Below the pieces are notes generated by a model. That model was not told the origin of the DNA, ran no database searches, and saw nothing but the letters and a program-made list of their open reading frames with translations. A DNA stretch of 64,000 nucleotides from Bacteroidota bacterium (GTDB lineage: Bacteria > Bacteroidota > Ignavibacteria > Ignavibacteriales > Ignavibacteriaceae). Below, in pieces: positions 34,890 through 44,622 of this stretch (the stretch's first letter is position 1; each line of letters starts with the position of its first letter). The translations under genes and the position numbers were made by a program. Location of the stretch: contig JAKALM010000006.1 in the NCBI GenBank assembly GCA_021824145.1, forward strand, positions 62,001 to 126,000, read 5' to 3'.

Positions 34890-36347
34890 ATGATATATAA
34901 TAAAGTAATAAAAATACTTTTAGTTGAAGACGAAGAATTTGATGTAAGAAGAGTAAAAAATACGCTAAAGCCTTTCGAAGATTCAATCGAAATTTTAGAC
35001 GTTGTTTCAACAGGATTTCACGCATTAGATCTGATAAAAAAAAATGAAAACTCTTATGATGTAGTAATTATGGATTACCAAATTGCCGGCGGCTTGATGG
35101 GTGAGAGTCTTATAAAAAAAATCAAAGAACTTTCTCCAGTTATACAAATAATTGTAATTACGAAGATGACAGTTAATATTTCTGATTTTAATTTTGCAAA
35201 TAAACTGATAAAAGCAGGGGCATCGTGGTACTGTACAAAGTATCCTGCAGACATTGAAAGTTTTATTTATCAACCTACTGATTTTATTTTAGGTATTTTT
35301 AATGCTTATGAAAAGAAACTTTTAGAAGCTGAGCGGTTCAAATCAAATAAGAAATTGAGTAAAAATATCGAAAACATTCTTGAGCAAAAAATTCTTATTG
35401 GAAAATCAGAAAAGATTGAAGATCTTAGGAACCAAATTGAAAAGTACGCACAGAATAATGCGAATGTTCTTATAACAGGTAGTTCGGGAACCGGCAAAGA
35501 GTTAGTAGCAGTAAACATTCATTATAAAAGTCAGCGCCGTTTTGAAAATTTTATAGCAATTAATTGTGGCAGTCTTCCGCATGAACTAATTGAAAGTGAG
35601 TTATTCGGATATGAAAAAGGAGCTTTTACAGGAGCTACATCAAAAAAACTAGGTTTGTTTGAGATAGCAAATCACGGTACAATTTTCCTTGATGAAATTG
35701 CTGAGCTTCCAATGATGGCCCAGGTAAAACTTCTTCGTGTTATACAGGAAGGGGAAATAGAAAAAATTGGCAGAACTGAAAAGATAAAAGTAGATGTGAG
35801 GATTATTGCTGCGACAAATAAAAATCTTGCACAGGAAGTTGTAGATAAAAAATTTCGTGAAGACTTATATTACAGGTTGAATGTTGTTCCGATAAACGTA
35901 CCGCCACTTGTAAACCGCAAGGAAGATATTCCGCTACTAGTTGATCATTTTTTAAATATGTTTTGCATTGATGCTGGGAAGCCTAAATTGGCAATTGAAG
36001 ATAAAGCAATGGAAATGTTGATGAATTACGATTGGCCAGGAAATGTAAGAGAGCTAGTTAACGTTATCCAGCGATTGTCTTTTATTTCAGAAAATATAAT
36101 TACTTCATCAAACGTAAACAATGCATTGATCTCACTTCCTGGCGTTAATAAAAAATTCGGAGCCAAAATAATTGAGTTTTTCAACTCAACAGAAATGTTA
36201 CCTTGGAGGGAGATGGAAAAACTTTTGAGAGAAAGCTATTTTACTTTTGTAAGAGATCAATCATTATCTGATGCAGATGCAGCAAAGCGACTTGGATTAG
36301 CACCACCCAACTACCACCGAATGTGCAAGGAACTGGGATTAAAATAA
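34890..36347 (+). CDS. NtrC-type sigma-54-dependent response regulator
   Basis: A 485-residue activator of sigma-54 RNA polymerase. The receiver domain (about 1-130) has the acidic pocket LVEDEE, phosphoacceptor Asp62 in VVIMDYQ, and the conserved Lys in CTKYPAD. The AAA+ domain has Walker A GSSGTGKE (197-204), the sigma-54 contact loop GAFTGA (244-249, intact), Walker B TIFLDEIAELP, and the arginine-finger region FREDLYYRLNVVPI. A Fis-type helix-turn-helix (DADAAKRLGLAPPNYHRM) ends the protein. It should be phosphorylated by the upstream kinase and switch on nearby sigma-54 promoters, perhaps those of the symporter and receptor genes that follow. Confidence 0.95.
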   Translation: MIYNKVIKILLVEDEEFDVRRVKNTLKPFEDSIEILDVVSTGFHALDLIKKNENSYDVVIMDYQIAGGLMGESLIKKIKELSPVIQIIVITKMTVNISDFNFANKLIKAGASWYCTKYPADIESFIYQPTDFILGIFNAYEKKLLEAERFKSNKKLSKNIENILEQKILIGKSEKIEDLRNQIEKYAQNNANVLITGSSGTGKELVAVNIHYKSQRRFENFIAINCGSLPHELIESELFGYEKGAFTGATSKKLGLFEIANHGTIFLDEIAELPMMAQVKLLRVIQEGEIEKIGRTEKIKVDVRIIAATNKNLAQEVVDKKFREDLYYRLNVVPINVPPLVNRKEDIPLLVDHFLNMFCIDAGKPKLAIEDKAMEMLMNYDWPGNVRELVNVIQRLSFISENIITSSNVNNALISLPGVNKKFGAKIIEFFNSTEMLPWREMEKLLRESYFTFVRDQSLSDADAAKRLGLAPPNYHRMCKELGLK

Positions 36348-36522
36348 ATCCATCTATTAAAAAACATATAATAACCAATATCTGTTACTAAATTATTACA
36401 ATAATAATTTTTATTATTATTTCAATAATTTCCACCATTCAATATTCTATTTGGCAATTTCTACACACAGTCTTTAGTCATTTATAAATTCATAAAGCAA
36501 TACCTATATAAATTTCATATGA

Positions 36523-36538
36523 TGGCACTATTTGTGAA
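36523..36538 (+). promoter_or_regulatory. Possible sigma-54 promoter upstream of the symporter gene
   Basis: TGGCACTATTTGTGAA has a perfect -24 half (TGGCAC) and the correct 5-base spacing, but its -12 half, GTGAA, matches the consensus TTGCA only partly. It is about 45 bp before the symporter start and follows directly on the sigma-54 regulator gene. I place it as a candidate because of position; the sequence alone is weak. Confidence 0.3.
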
Positions 36539-36580
36539 ATACTACATAAAAAATTTTAATTCTAAAAACTTTAATTCAAA

Positions 36581-38068
36581 TTGAGCTTACTAGACAACGC
36601 TGTAATATTATTTTATTTCCTTCTTGTAGTATTTATAGGACTTTATTATTCAAGGAAGAGAGAGCAAAATAGCACAGATTATTTTTTATCAGGAAGAGAT
36701 GCTGGATGGTTTACAATAGGAGTTTCTTTGTTCGCAACAAATATTTCCAGCGAACATTTTATTGGTTTGGCTGGATCTGGTGCTTCAAGAGGTATAGCAG
36801 TTGCACCTTTTGAATGGATAGCGGTTTTTATTCTTTTATTAACAGGCTATTTCTTAGCGCCACTTTATGTTAAAGCAGGAGTATTTACCTTCCCCGAATT
36901 TATAGGTAAGCGTTTTGATAAAAAAACAAGACTTTATTTGACATCAATTTCTATACTTGTATATATCTTTCTTAAAATTTCAATTACTCTTTTTGCAGGA
37001 GGATTGCTGCTTCATGAAGTACTTAATTGGAATATTTATACATCTACGATTGCAATGGTTATGTTGACCGGGATTTATACTGTAATAGGTGGAATGAAAG
37101 CAGTAGTTCACACACAAATATTTCAAATGGTATTTTTTTTAGGCGGCGCTGTACTAATGACAATGTTTGGTCTTCATGAAGTTGGTGGATTGAGCGAATT
37201 GTACAGCAAACTTCCTCATGATTATTATTCAATAATTAAGCCTTCTACCGATCCAGATTTCCCATGGACTGGGATCTTATTCGGTGCCCCAATTATAGGT
37301 TTTTGGTACTGGTGTACCGATCAGTATATGGTACAAAGATTACTTTCTGCAAAAAGTTCTAATGATGCTCAGAAAGGTTCCTACTTGACTGCAGCATTAA
37401 AAATATTGCCAGTATTTTTTCTAGTAATTCCCGGGATGATAGCTGCAGCTTTATCTCCAGATGCTAAAGGTGATCAGGCTTATCCGTTTCTTTTAACAAG
37501 CAGGATTTTGCCTGTAGGGATTAAAGGCTTTGTAGTTGCCGGATTGTTTGCTGCAATTATGTCATCCCTTTCAGCAATTTTTAACAGTGCCTCAGCATTA
37601 TTTACAATGGATATTTATAGGATATTATATCCTGAGGCTTCCGAAAGAAAATTAGTTTTGGTTGGCAGGCTTGCAACAGCAATTATGGTAATAAGCGCAA
37701 TACTTTGGGTGCCGATGATAAAATTAATAAGTTCAGAAATTTACATTTACCTTCAAAGTATACAGGCATATATTGGACCCCCAATAGTCTCAGTGTTCGT
37801 TTTGGGGCTGACATATAAAAAAGTTAACTCAAGAGGAGTTATTTGGGGATTGGTAATTGGAGGGATATTAGGATTTGCTCGGTTTATTCTAGAGATGCTT
37901 GCCCGCGATTATGATATTGCAAGTAATTCATTATCATGGTTTGTCGATATAAACTATCTCCACTTTGCAATTATTCTGTTTATTATTTCATCAGCTACAA
38001 TGATTTTAATAAGCAAAATATATCCTCTTCCAGTACTAGCTAAAGTTAAGTATAAGGAAGCAAGTTAA
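36581..38068 (+). CDS. Sodium:solute symporter, SglT-like sugar group
   Basis: A 495-residue carrier of the SSS family with about 13-14 membrane helices. The N-terminal STDYFLSGRDAGWFTIGVSL and ATNISSEHFIGLAGSGASRG blocks are typical of sodium/glucose-galactose transporters. The Na2-site helix is present as IMSSLSAIFNSASALFTMDI. It would import a mono- or disaccharide with sodium across the inner membrane. The start is TTG. Its position after the binding protein/kinase/regulator operon and before a TonB-dependent receptor suggests that it takes up the product of the surface machinery. Confidence 0.9.
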   Translation: MSLLDNAVILFYFLLVVFIGLYYSRKREQNSTDYFLSGRDAGWFTIGVSLFATNISSEHFIGLAGSGASRGIAVAPFEWIAVFILLLTGYFLAPLYVKAGVFTFPEFIGKRFDKKTRLYLTSISILVYIFLKISITLFAGGLLLHEVLNWNIYTSTIAMVMLTGIYTVIGGMKAVVHTQIFQMVFFLGGAVLMTMFGLHEVGGLSELYSKLPHDYYSIIKPSTDPDFPWTGILFGAPIIGFWYWCTDQYMVQRLLSAKSSNDAQKGSYLTAALKILPVFFLVIPGMIAAALSPDAKGDQAYPFLLTSRILPVGIKGFVVAGLFAAIMSSLSAIFNSASALFTMDIYRILYPEASERKLVLVGRLATAIMVISAILWVPMIKLISSEIYIYLQSIQAYIGPPIVSVFVLGLTYKKVNSRGVIWGLVIGGILGFARFILEMLARDYDIASNSLSWFVDINYLHFAIILFIISSATMILISKIYPLPVLAKVKYKEAS

Positions 38069-38173
38069 TGTTATCTACTTTAATAAAAATAAAGACATTC
38101 CTCTGCAAAGATAAAATGGTAAGTGGAGCTAAATCATTAGATAAAAATTATATAAAATTTAATAAGTAATTAT

Positions 38174-40990
38174 ATGCATGTTTCTAAGAAAATTCGAATA
38201 CATCATAACAAAAAATTAAATCTGATTTCTAAATCAGTCGGTAGTATACTAGTATATAAATTATTGCTATTATTATTTTTGAGCTCAGTAACTTTTGCCG
38301 GTAATACAGGCAAGGTTGCTGGTAAAATTGTTGACGCTAAATCTGGAGAACCACTTCCATTTGTTAATGTAATAATAGAAGGGACTTCACTTGGTACAGC
38401 ATCGACAATAGATGGAAATTTTTCAATTATTGGTGTCCCACCTGGTATATATTCAATAAAAGCTTCAGCAGTTGGATATAATACAGAGGTTATAAAAAAT
38501 GTAAGTGTTTCAATTGATCTTACAACAAAACTAGATTTTAAGCTCTCCGAAACAAGTGTCGAATTAAAAAAAGAAATTGTTGTTACTGCTTCGAGGCCGC
38601 TTGTAACAAAAGATCTAACAGCATCAACTGCGATAATAAATTCAAAAGAAATTAATTCTTTGCCTGTTACAGAATTTCAAGAAGTCCTTCAACTTAAAGC
38701 CGGAATTGTTGGTGGTGATGTTAGAGGAGGAAGACAAGGAGAAGTAGTATATGCAATTGACGGCGTACCAGTTACAGATGTTTATGACGGATCAACTGTT
38801 GTTGATGTTAATACAAATGCAATTTCCGAACTTCAATTTGTTAGTGGTGCATTCAATGCAGAATACGGTAAAGCTTTATCTGGATATGTTAACATAGCAA
38901 CCAAAGAAGGAGAAGATGTTTATCAAGGTTCAGTTACTACATATTTTGGAGGGAATCTTAGTAATCATACAGATATTTTTAAATATATAAATCGTTTTAA
39001 TGCTTTCGCAACAAGGGACCTTGAAGGTAATTTTAGTGGACCAATTATAAAGGATTTTGCATCATTTTATCTTAATGGACGTTACAATTATAATGATGGA
39101 TGGTTAAAGGGGCAGCGTGTATATAATCCATGGGATATTACAATTAATCAAGGATCAAGCGTACCAATAGAACAAAGATATATTATCCAAAAAACTGGTG
39201 ACGGTGCAATAGTTCCTATGAATTATCATGAAAAAATTTATTTTCAAGGAAAGCTTACTTTAAAACCTTTTTCATCAGTAAAAGTAAATTACGATTATCT
39301 TCTTGATAAAGATAGATACAGAGATTACGATCAATCCTTTTCTCTAAATCCAGATGGCGACTTTAAAAAATTTCAGTACGGAAATGCGAACATACTTTCT
39401 GTAACTCATATTTTAAGCGGAAGTACTTTTTATCAAACAAGTGCTTCCTATTTCTTTAAACAGTTTAGACAATTTGTTTACGAAGACCCAAATGATCCTA
39501 GATGGACTAATTATAAATTACTAACTCAACAGCCTGCAGATGTTCCAAGTTTTAGAACAGGCGGAACTCAGAATCAACTTTTTAGAAGGACAACAGGAAC
39601 GGCAGGATTTAAATTTGATTTCACTTCCCAAGTTAGTGAGACTCATTTGATTAAAACAGGCGTGGATTTAAGCATGCATCGTTTAACTTATGACAATGTC
39701 AATCTTCTACAACCTAATAATCTTTCTGATCCTCAAATTACGCTACAGCCATTTGTTCAAATGAGAATTCCAAACATAAATGATCCTAATGAAAATATTG
39801 CAATAGATAGTTACTACAGAATGCCGGTTGAATTTTCTGCATATCTTCAAGACAAAATTGAATTAAAAGATTTAATAATAAACATCGGTTTAAGATACGA
39901 CTTCTTTCATCCGGATGGCCAATTACTATCTGACCCATCTGATCCTGATATTTATAGGCCACGTAAGTTAGAAAACCTTCAAAAAACTTTAGCCGAACGA
40001 AGAACTTATTGGTATAAAAAGCCATCGAACAAGTCACAATTTAGCCCTAGATTGGGTGTGGCTTTCCCAATTACAGATCGCGGGGTGATTCATTTTTCTT
40101 ACGGATATTTTTTCCAAATACCCAACTTTGAATATTTGTATCAGAATCAGGAATACAAGTTTGGAGCTGGTACAGGCAATCTAGGGATAGTAGGAAATCC
40201 AGATCTTAAGCCTGAACAAACTGTAAATGGTGAGGTAGGAATTCAGCAGGCAATAACAAATGATATATCTATTGATCTTACTGGCTATTTCAGAGACATT
40301 AGAAATTTAACTGGAACGCGTGCAGATGAGATTTTAATGTTTGACGGTACAGAAAGTTACAGTCAATATCAAAATACGGATTTCGGTTTTGTAAAAGGAA
40401 TAGTATTTACTTTAACTAAAAGATTATCGGATAATTGGACTGCTACTATTGACTACACGTTACAATCAGCAAAAGGTGATGCTTCCGATCCTGCTCAATT
40501 AAGAAATCAACTGGTAAGTGGAGAAATTCCTGAGCTTCAATTAGTGAGACTAAATTCAGATCAAACAAATACTATTAATATAACATTTTCTTATTCATCG
40601 CCTGAACACTGGGGTTTCAGTTTGATTGGACAATATGGAAGCGGCTTCCCATACACTCCACTTGAATCTTTAAACATTTCAACATTGTTGACAAACAGTG
40701 AAGTTAAGCCTGCAACTTATAACGTTGATCTTCGGGCATACAAAGAGATGTATCTTGATAAATTTAGATTAATGCTTTTTGCAAGAATTTACAATCTGTT
40801 TGATATAAAGAATCAGATTAACGTTTATAACGACAGCGGCCGTGCTGATTTTACAATGGAAGAATTTATTGATAGACAACGCAATCTTCCTTCTCTAGTT
40901 AATACGGTTCAAGATTATTATACCAATCCAACTTATTATTCACAGCCAAGAAGAGTGGAGATGGGTATATCAATTTATTTTAATCAATAA
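38174..40990 (+). CDS. TonB-dependent receptor with N-terminal CarboxypepD_reg-like domain (module 1)
   Basis: A 938-residue outer membrane receptor. After a long basic N-terminus and signal peptide (LLLLLFLSSVTFAG), residues about 47-130 form a CarboxypepD_reg-like domain (VAGKIVDAKSGEPLPFVNVI, ... GIYSIKASAVGYNTE). The plug follows (VVTASRPLVTKDL to EYGKALSGYVNIATKEG), then a barrel of about 650 residues ending RVEMGISIYFNQ with an aromatic-rich last strand. It resembles SusC-type importers in layout but no SusD gene follows. Instead, a large sorted protein and a PorV-like barrel follow. It should import a ligand captured at the surface, powered by TonB. Confidence 0.92.
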   Translation: MHVSKKIRIHHNKKLNLISKSVGSILVYKLLLLLFLSSVTFAGNTGKVAGKIVDAKSGEPLPFVNVIIEGTSLGTASTIDGNFSIIGVPPGIYSIKASAVGYNTEVIKNVSVSIDLTTKLDFKLSETSVELKKEIVVTASRPLVTKDLTASTAIINSKEINSLPVTEFQEVLQLKAGIVGGDVRGGRQGEVVYAIDGVPVTDVYDGSTVVDVNTNAISELQFVSGAFNAEYGKALSGYVNIATKEGEDVYQGSVTTYFGGNLSNHTDIFKYINRFNAFATRDLEGNFSGPIIKDFASFYLNGRYNYNDGWLKGQRVYNPWDITINQGSSVPIEQRYIIQKTGDGAIVPMNYHEKIYFQGKLTLKPFSSVKVNYDYLLDKDRYRDYDQSFSLNPDGDFKKFQYGNANILSVTHILSGSTFYQTSASYFFKQFRQFVYEDPNDPRWTNYKLLTQQPADVPSFRTGGTQNQLFRRTTGTAGFKFDFTSQVSETHLIKTGVDLSMHRLTYDNVNLLQPNNLSDPQITLQPFVQMRIPNINDPNENIAIDSYYRMPVEFSAYLQDKIELKDLIINIGLRYDFFHPDGQLLSDPSDPDIYRPRKLENLQKTLAERRTYWYKKPSNKSQFSPRLGVAFPITDRGVIHFSYGYFFQIPNFEYLYQNQEYKFGAGTGNLGIVGNPDLKPEQTVNGEVGIQQAITNDISIDLTGYFRDIRNLTGTRADEILMFDGTESYSQYQNTDFGFVKGIVFTLTKRLSDNWTATIDYTLQSAKGDASDPAQLRNQLVSGEIPELQLVRLNSDQTNTINITFSYSSPEHWGFSLIGQYGSGFPYTPLESLNISTLLTNSEVKPATYNVDLRAYKEMYLDKFRLMLFARIYNLFDIKNQINVYNDSGRADFTMEEFIDRQRNLPSLVNTVQDYYTNPTYYSQPRRVEMGISIYFNQ

Positions 40991-41023
40991 ATCAAACGAA
41001 AAAATATTCGGACTAATTTTAAT

Positions 41024-44000
41024 ATGAAAGTTTCTAAAATATTTATTTCAGCTTTACTTTTTGTTATGATTTTCTCATTACAAATTTTCTCGCAGATACA
41101 AAGAGGAACGCATACTGCAAGGCGTGTTGGTGTAATGAGAGGAAACCAAGTAAGAACTGTATTTACAAATTATGGTGCAATAGGTCAACCTGGAAATCAA
41201 GGTCCGATGGTTGCATGGAAATACGACAACAATGGTTATGTAGGAGATATTTCTCCTCTTGTAGGAGTTCGACTTCCTATAAAAGATTATTTTATTAATG
41301 GAATCAAGGATGGAAAGCCAGACACTTTAGTTCAAGTTGTTGTTTGCCCAATTGATAGACCTGGAGGAGGAAATAAATCTCCGGATGGAAGTACAGATTG
41401 GACATTCGAACCGATACCAGGATTTTTTAATCCAGATTTAAGAGAACTTGGAAAAGGAGTTGCAATTAGTAATCAGCCAGAAACCTGGCCTAGCTATTGG
41501 CCTGACCATCCTGATTGGATTGATGATAAAGGCAAGGTTCAATGGAACGGGTATTTTGGAAGAGGAGAAATGAATGCAGATCAAGAAACTTATTTTATGA
41601 TGGATGATCAAGCTGATGAAAAAATGTATATGCTTCATGGATTTCTTCCAGATTCGACCGATCAAACACGGAAAGGCCAGGCGCTTCAAGTTTCAGTAAG
41701 AGCTTTGCAATGGGCAAATTTTCTTGCACAAGATGTCATTTTCTGGCTCTATGATATTAAGAATGTAGGCACTTCAGTTTACGACCAAACAGCTTTTGGA
41801 TTATTGGTTGGTACTTACGTTGGTGGTGCCGGCGATGAATGGAATGATGACGCTTCTTATTTTAATATTCGCCAATCGATGACTTACTCCTGGGATTTCG
41901 ATCATTATATAAGGCCCACTGCCAATCCTAAATGGCTGCCAAACCCTAGTGCAGTTGGTTATTTAGGTTATGCATTTCTTGAATCTCCTGGCAATCCATA
42001 CGATGGAATTGATAACGATGGAGACAACAGCAGTTATACAGTTGATGCCCCATATTTTAGCGCGGCAGATTTTGACCCTCACACCGTTAAAGCAGGTGAT
42101 AAACTTGTCGTAATTGATAAAAATACTTTTAAAAGAACATCATTTATAATGCCTAATCATGATACATCAGTAGTATCGATGGGCGTAACATTTAACCTAG
42201 TTCCAGACTCTACAGTTTTATCCGAAGGTAACTTAGCGCCTGGAAATAGTACAGTCAATCCCAATGCTTATGATGGTATTGATAATAATTTGAATGGAAT
42301 TATTGATGAGAATTATCAGCTCGACTATAGACTTTTCAAACAAACTCCAAAAGGACTTGTGCTAATAGATTCGTTAAATCCCATTCAGCATAAAGATTTC
42401 ATACATGGGAAAGGATTAACTGACCCCATGATTGATGAAGCGCGGGATGACGGAATAGATAATGATAGGACTTGGGATATAGGTTCTGATGATGTAGGAA
42501 TTGATGGTATTATGGATACGCAAGATTTTGGTGAAGGCGATGGCAAACCGACTTCTGGATATCAGAAACCTGGTGTAATTCCAACAAGTCCATCAAATAA
42601 ACAAAACATTTTTGGTTTGTTGGATTCCGGCGAGCCAGGCGAGCCAAATATTGACAAGACGGATGTTCACGAATCAGATCAGATAGGAATGACGAGCTTT
42701 TATTATTTTGTTCCTTCAAGTGATATTAATATGAGTGACCAAAATGATATGTGGAAGCGTTTGCAGCCTGGCAGATTTGATGTTCCCGAAGCTGTTGTGA
42801 ATAACACAACTATACGAGGTGAAGATGGGGATTTTATTTTTGGCACTGGGTACTTTCCTTTACTGCCTAATGAAACTGAAAGATTTTCTCTTGCACTTGT
42901 ATTTGGAGATGATTTTGCAGGTGTTTTCAGAAATAAAAAAATTGCGCAGATAATTTACGATGCCAATTATAACTTTCCTAAGCCACCAGATAAACCAACT
43001 TTAACCGCAGTACCAGGTGATCATAAAGTAACACTTTATTGGGATAAAATAGCAGAAAAAACTTATGATAAAGCACTAAAGAAAAAAGACTTCGAAGGTT
43101 ATAAGATTTATAAAAGCACTGACCCAGATTTTTCAGACATAAAGACTGTTTCTAATGGGTACGGTGAGCTTGTAGACTATAAACCTTTGGTACAATATGA
43201 TTTAGTAGATGGTATAACTGGTTTCTTTAATTCTGATCCATTATTATACCAACTAAGCAGTGGAAAACCTTTTTATTTGGGTAATGATACCGGCATAAAA
43301 AATACCTTTGTTGATTATGATGTAATTAATGGAAAGACTTATTATTATGCCGTTTGCGCTTATAATACTGGAGATCAAGTAAAGTCAATATATCCTTCAG
43401 AAAACACAAAGCTTATTTCGCTTGATGCATCGGGAAAAATAACACTAGATATTAATACAGCGATGGTAACTCCAAATGCACCTGTTGCTGGATACGTGCC
43501 ACCGGAAAGCGGAATCTTATTGACGAGATTAAGCGGAGCGTCAACATCAACACCAATTGTGCAAATAATTGATCCCACAAAAGTTAAGACCACAACTTAT
43601 ACTGTAACATTTACTGATTCTCTTATACAAGGAATTCCAGTTGGTTATGCATATAATGTAATTGATTCAACTACAGGGGATACTGTTATATCAAAAAATA
43701 CTAATATGCTTGCAACAAATGGAGATATATTTAATGGAATTAATCTTTCAATAAATACAGTTTACCAGGTTCTTGATAGCTTACGATTAGATACAACGCA
43801 AAGCGGTTGGAATAATCTTCTAAATAATTTAAGTTATACAATTTCTCAATTTCATTATGGAAGCATTAATGGAATAAGATATCCTAATGATTATTTGTTC
43901 GTTTTTCATAATAGTATAACTGATACTTCATCAACTTTGCAGAAAATTTTTGGAAATAATAGTCCGCTTAAAGCTATTCCGACAAACTTTTCAGTATATG

Positions 44001-44599
44001 ATGTAACTGATAAGAATAATCCAATAAAAATTCAGTATGCTTATATAGATAAACCTGGGAATTTACAAGATACATTATCCAACTTTGATGTTGTTTATTT
44101 ATCAAACGCTGATGGTTCCAAACTTTCTTGGGGGATAACATTCCAAGGAACAAATGTTCATTACCCAGTTGAAGGAGATTCCTTGCTCTTAACATTTCAG
44201 AAACCTTTTTCAAGCAAAGATAAATTTATATACAGATCAACAAGCACACAATACAATAAAGATATTGCAAGCACAGAAATGAATTTAATAAGAGCTGTAC
44301 CAAATCCTTATGTAGTATCTAACATGTTTGAGAAACCTTTACCAGCACAAGAAAGGGGAAGAGGAGAAAGAGTAATTGATTTTATCAATTTACCCCCGAA
44401 CAGTAAAATATCAATATACACTTCAGCTGGAGAGTTGGTGAGAACAATTTATCAAGATGGTAATTATCAAACCGGAAGTGCGACGTGGGATTTAAGATCC
44501 AAAGAGGGTTTAGATGTAGCCTTTGGTGTTTATTTCTATGTTGTTGAAGCACCAGGTATTAAAGAGAAAAAATTTGGCAAGCTGGCAATAATTAAGTAA
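41024..44599 (+). CDS. Large secreted protein with Ca-binding-like repeats, Fn3 domain and VPNPY-type C-terminal domain (module 1)
   Basis: A 1191-residue exported protein with a signal peptide (FISALLFVMIFSLQIFSQ). The N-terminal 300 residues are unfamiliar. Asp/Asn-rich repeats like those in calcium-binding thrombospondin type 3 units appear near residues 325 (YDGIDNDGDNS), 415 (YDGIDNNLNGIIDEN) and 475. A fibronectin type III-like segment begins near 655 (KPTLTAVPGDHKVTLYWDKI). The C-terminal 100 residues start at LIRAVPNPYVV and end FGKLAIIK, a domain shared with the protein at 57014. I infer export and surface attachment. It follows the TonB receptor by 33 bp. Confidence 0.8.
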   Translation: MKVSKIFISALLFVMIFSLQIFSQIQRGTHTARRVGVMRGNQVRTVFTNYGAIGQPGNQGPMVAWKYDNNGYVGDISPLVGVRLPIKDYFINGIKDGKPDTLVQVVVCPIDRPGGGNKSPDGSTDWTFEPIPGFFNPDLRELGKGVAISNQPETWPSYWPDHPDWIDDKGKVQWNGYFGRGEMNADQETYFMMDDQADEKMYMLHGFLPDSTDQTRKGQALQVSVRALQWANFLAQDVIFWLYDIKNVGTSVYDQTAFGLLVGTYVGGAGDEWNDDASYFNIRQSMTYSWDFDHYIRPTANPKWLPNPSAVGYLGYAFLESPGNPYDGIDNDGDNSSYTVDAPYFSAADFDPHTVKAGDKLVVIDKNTFKRTSFIMPNHDTSVVSMGVTFNLVPDSTVLSEGNLAPGNSTVNPNAYDGIDNNLNGIIDENYQLDYRLFKQTPKGLVLIDSLNPIQHKDFIHGKGLTDPMIDEARDDGIDNDRTWDIGSDDVGIDGIMDTQDFGEGDGKPTSGYQKPGVIPTSPSNKQNIFGLLDSGEPGEPNIDKTDVHESDQIGMTSFYYFVPSSDINMSDQNDMWKRLQPGRFDVPEAVVNNTTIRGEDGDFIFGTGYFPLLPNETERFSLALVFGDDFAGVFRNKKIAQIIYDANYNFPKPPDKPTLTAVPGDHKVTLYWDKIAEKTYDKALKKKDFEGYKIYKSTDPDFSDIKTVSNGYGELVDYKPLVQYDLVDGITGFFNSDPLLYQLSSGKPFYLGNDTGIKNTFVDYDVINGKTYYYAVCAYNTGDQVKSIYPSENTKLISLDASGKITLDINTAMVTPNAPVAGYVPPESGILLTRLSGASTSTPIVQIIDPTKVKTTTYTVTFTDSLIQGIPVGYAYNVIDSTTGDTVISKNTNMLATNGDIFNGINLSINTVYQVLDSLRLDTTQSGWNNLLNNLSYTISQFHYGSINGIRYPNDYLFVFHNSITDTSSTLQKIFGNNSPLKAIPTNFSVYDVTDKNNPIKIQYAYIDKPGNLQDTLSNFDVVYLSNADGSKLSWGITFQGTNVHYPVEGDSLLLTFQKPFSSKDKFIYRSTSTQYNKDIASTEMNLIRAVPNPYVVSNMFEKPLPAQERGRGERVIDFINLPPNSKISIYTSAGELVRTIYQDGNYQTGSATWDLRSKEGLDVAFGVYFYVVEAPGIKEKKFGKLAIIK

Positions 44600-44622
44600 G
44601 GAATTCTGCTGAGGAAAATTAT

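Noticed and set aside
36448-36468. TTGGCAATTTCTACACA as a second sigma-54 promoter
   Set aside because: The -24 half is acceptable but the -12 half is wrong.
32057-38068. Complete sugar ABC transporter
   Set aside because: Only the binding protein is present; the neighbours are a kinase, a regulator and a sodium symporter.
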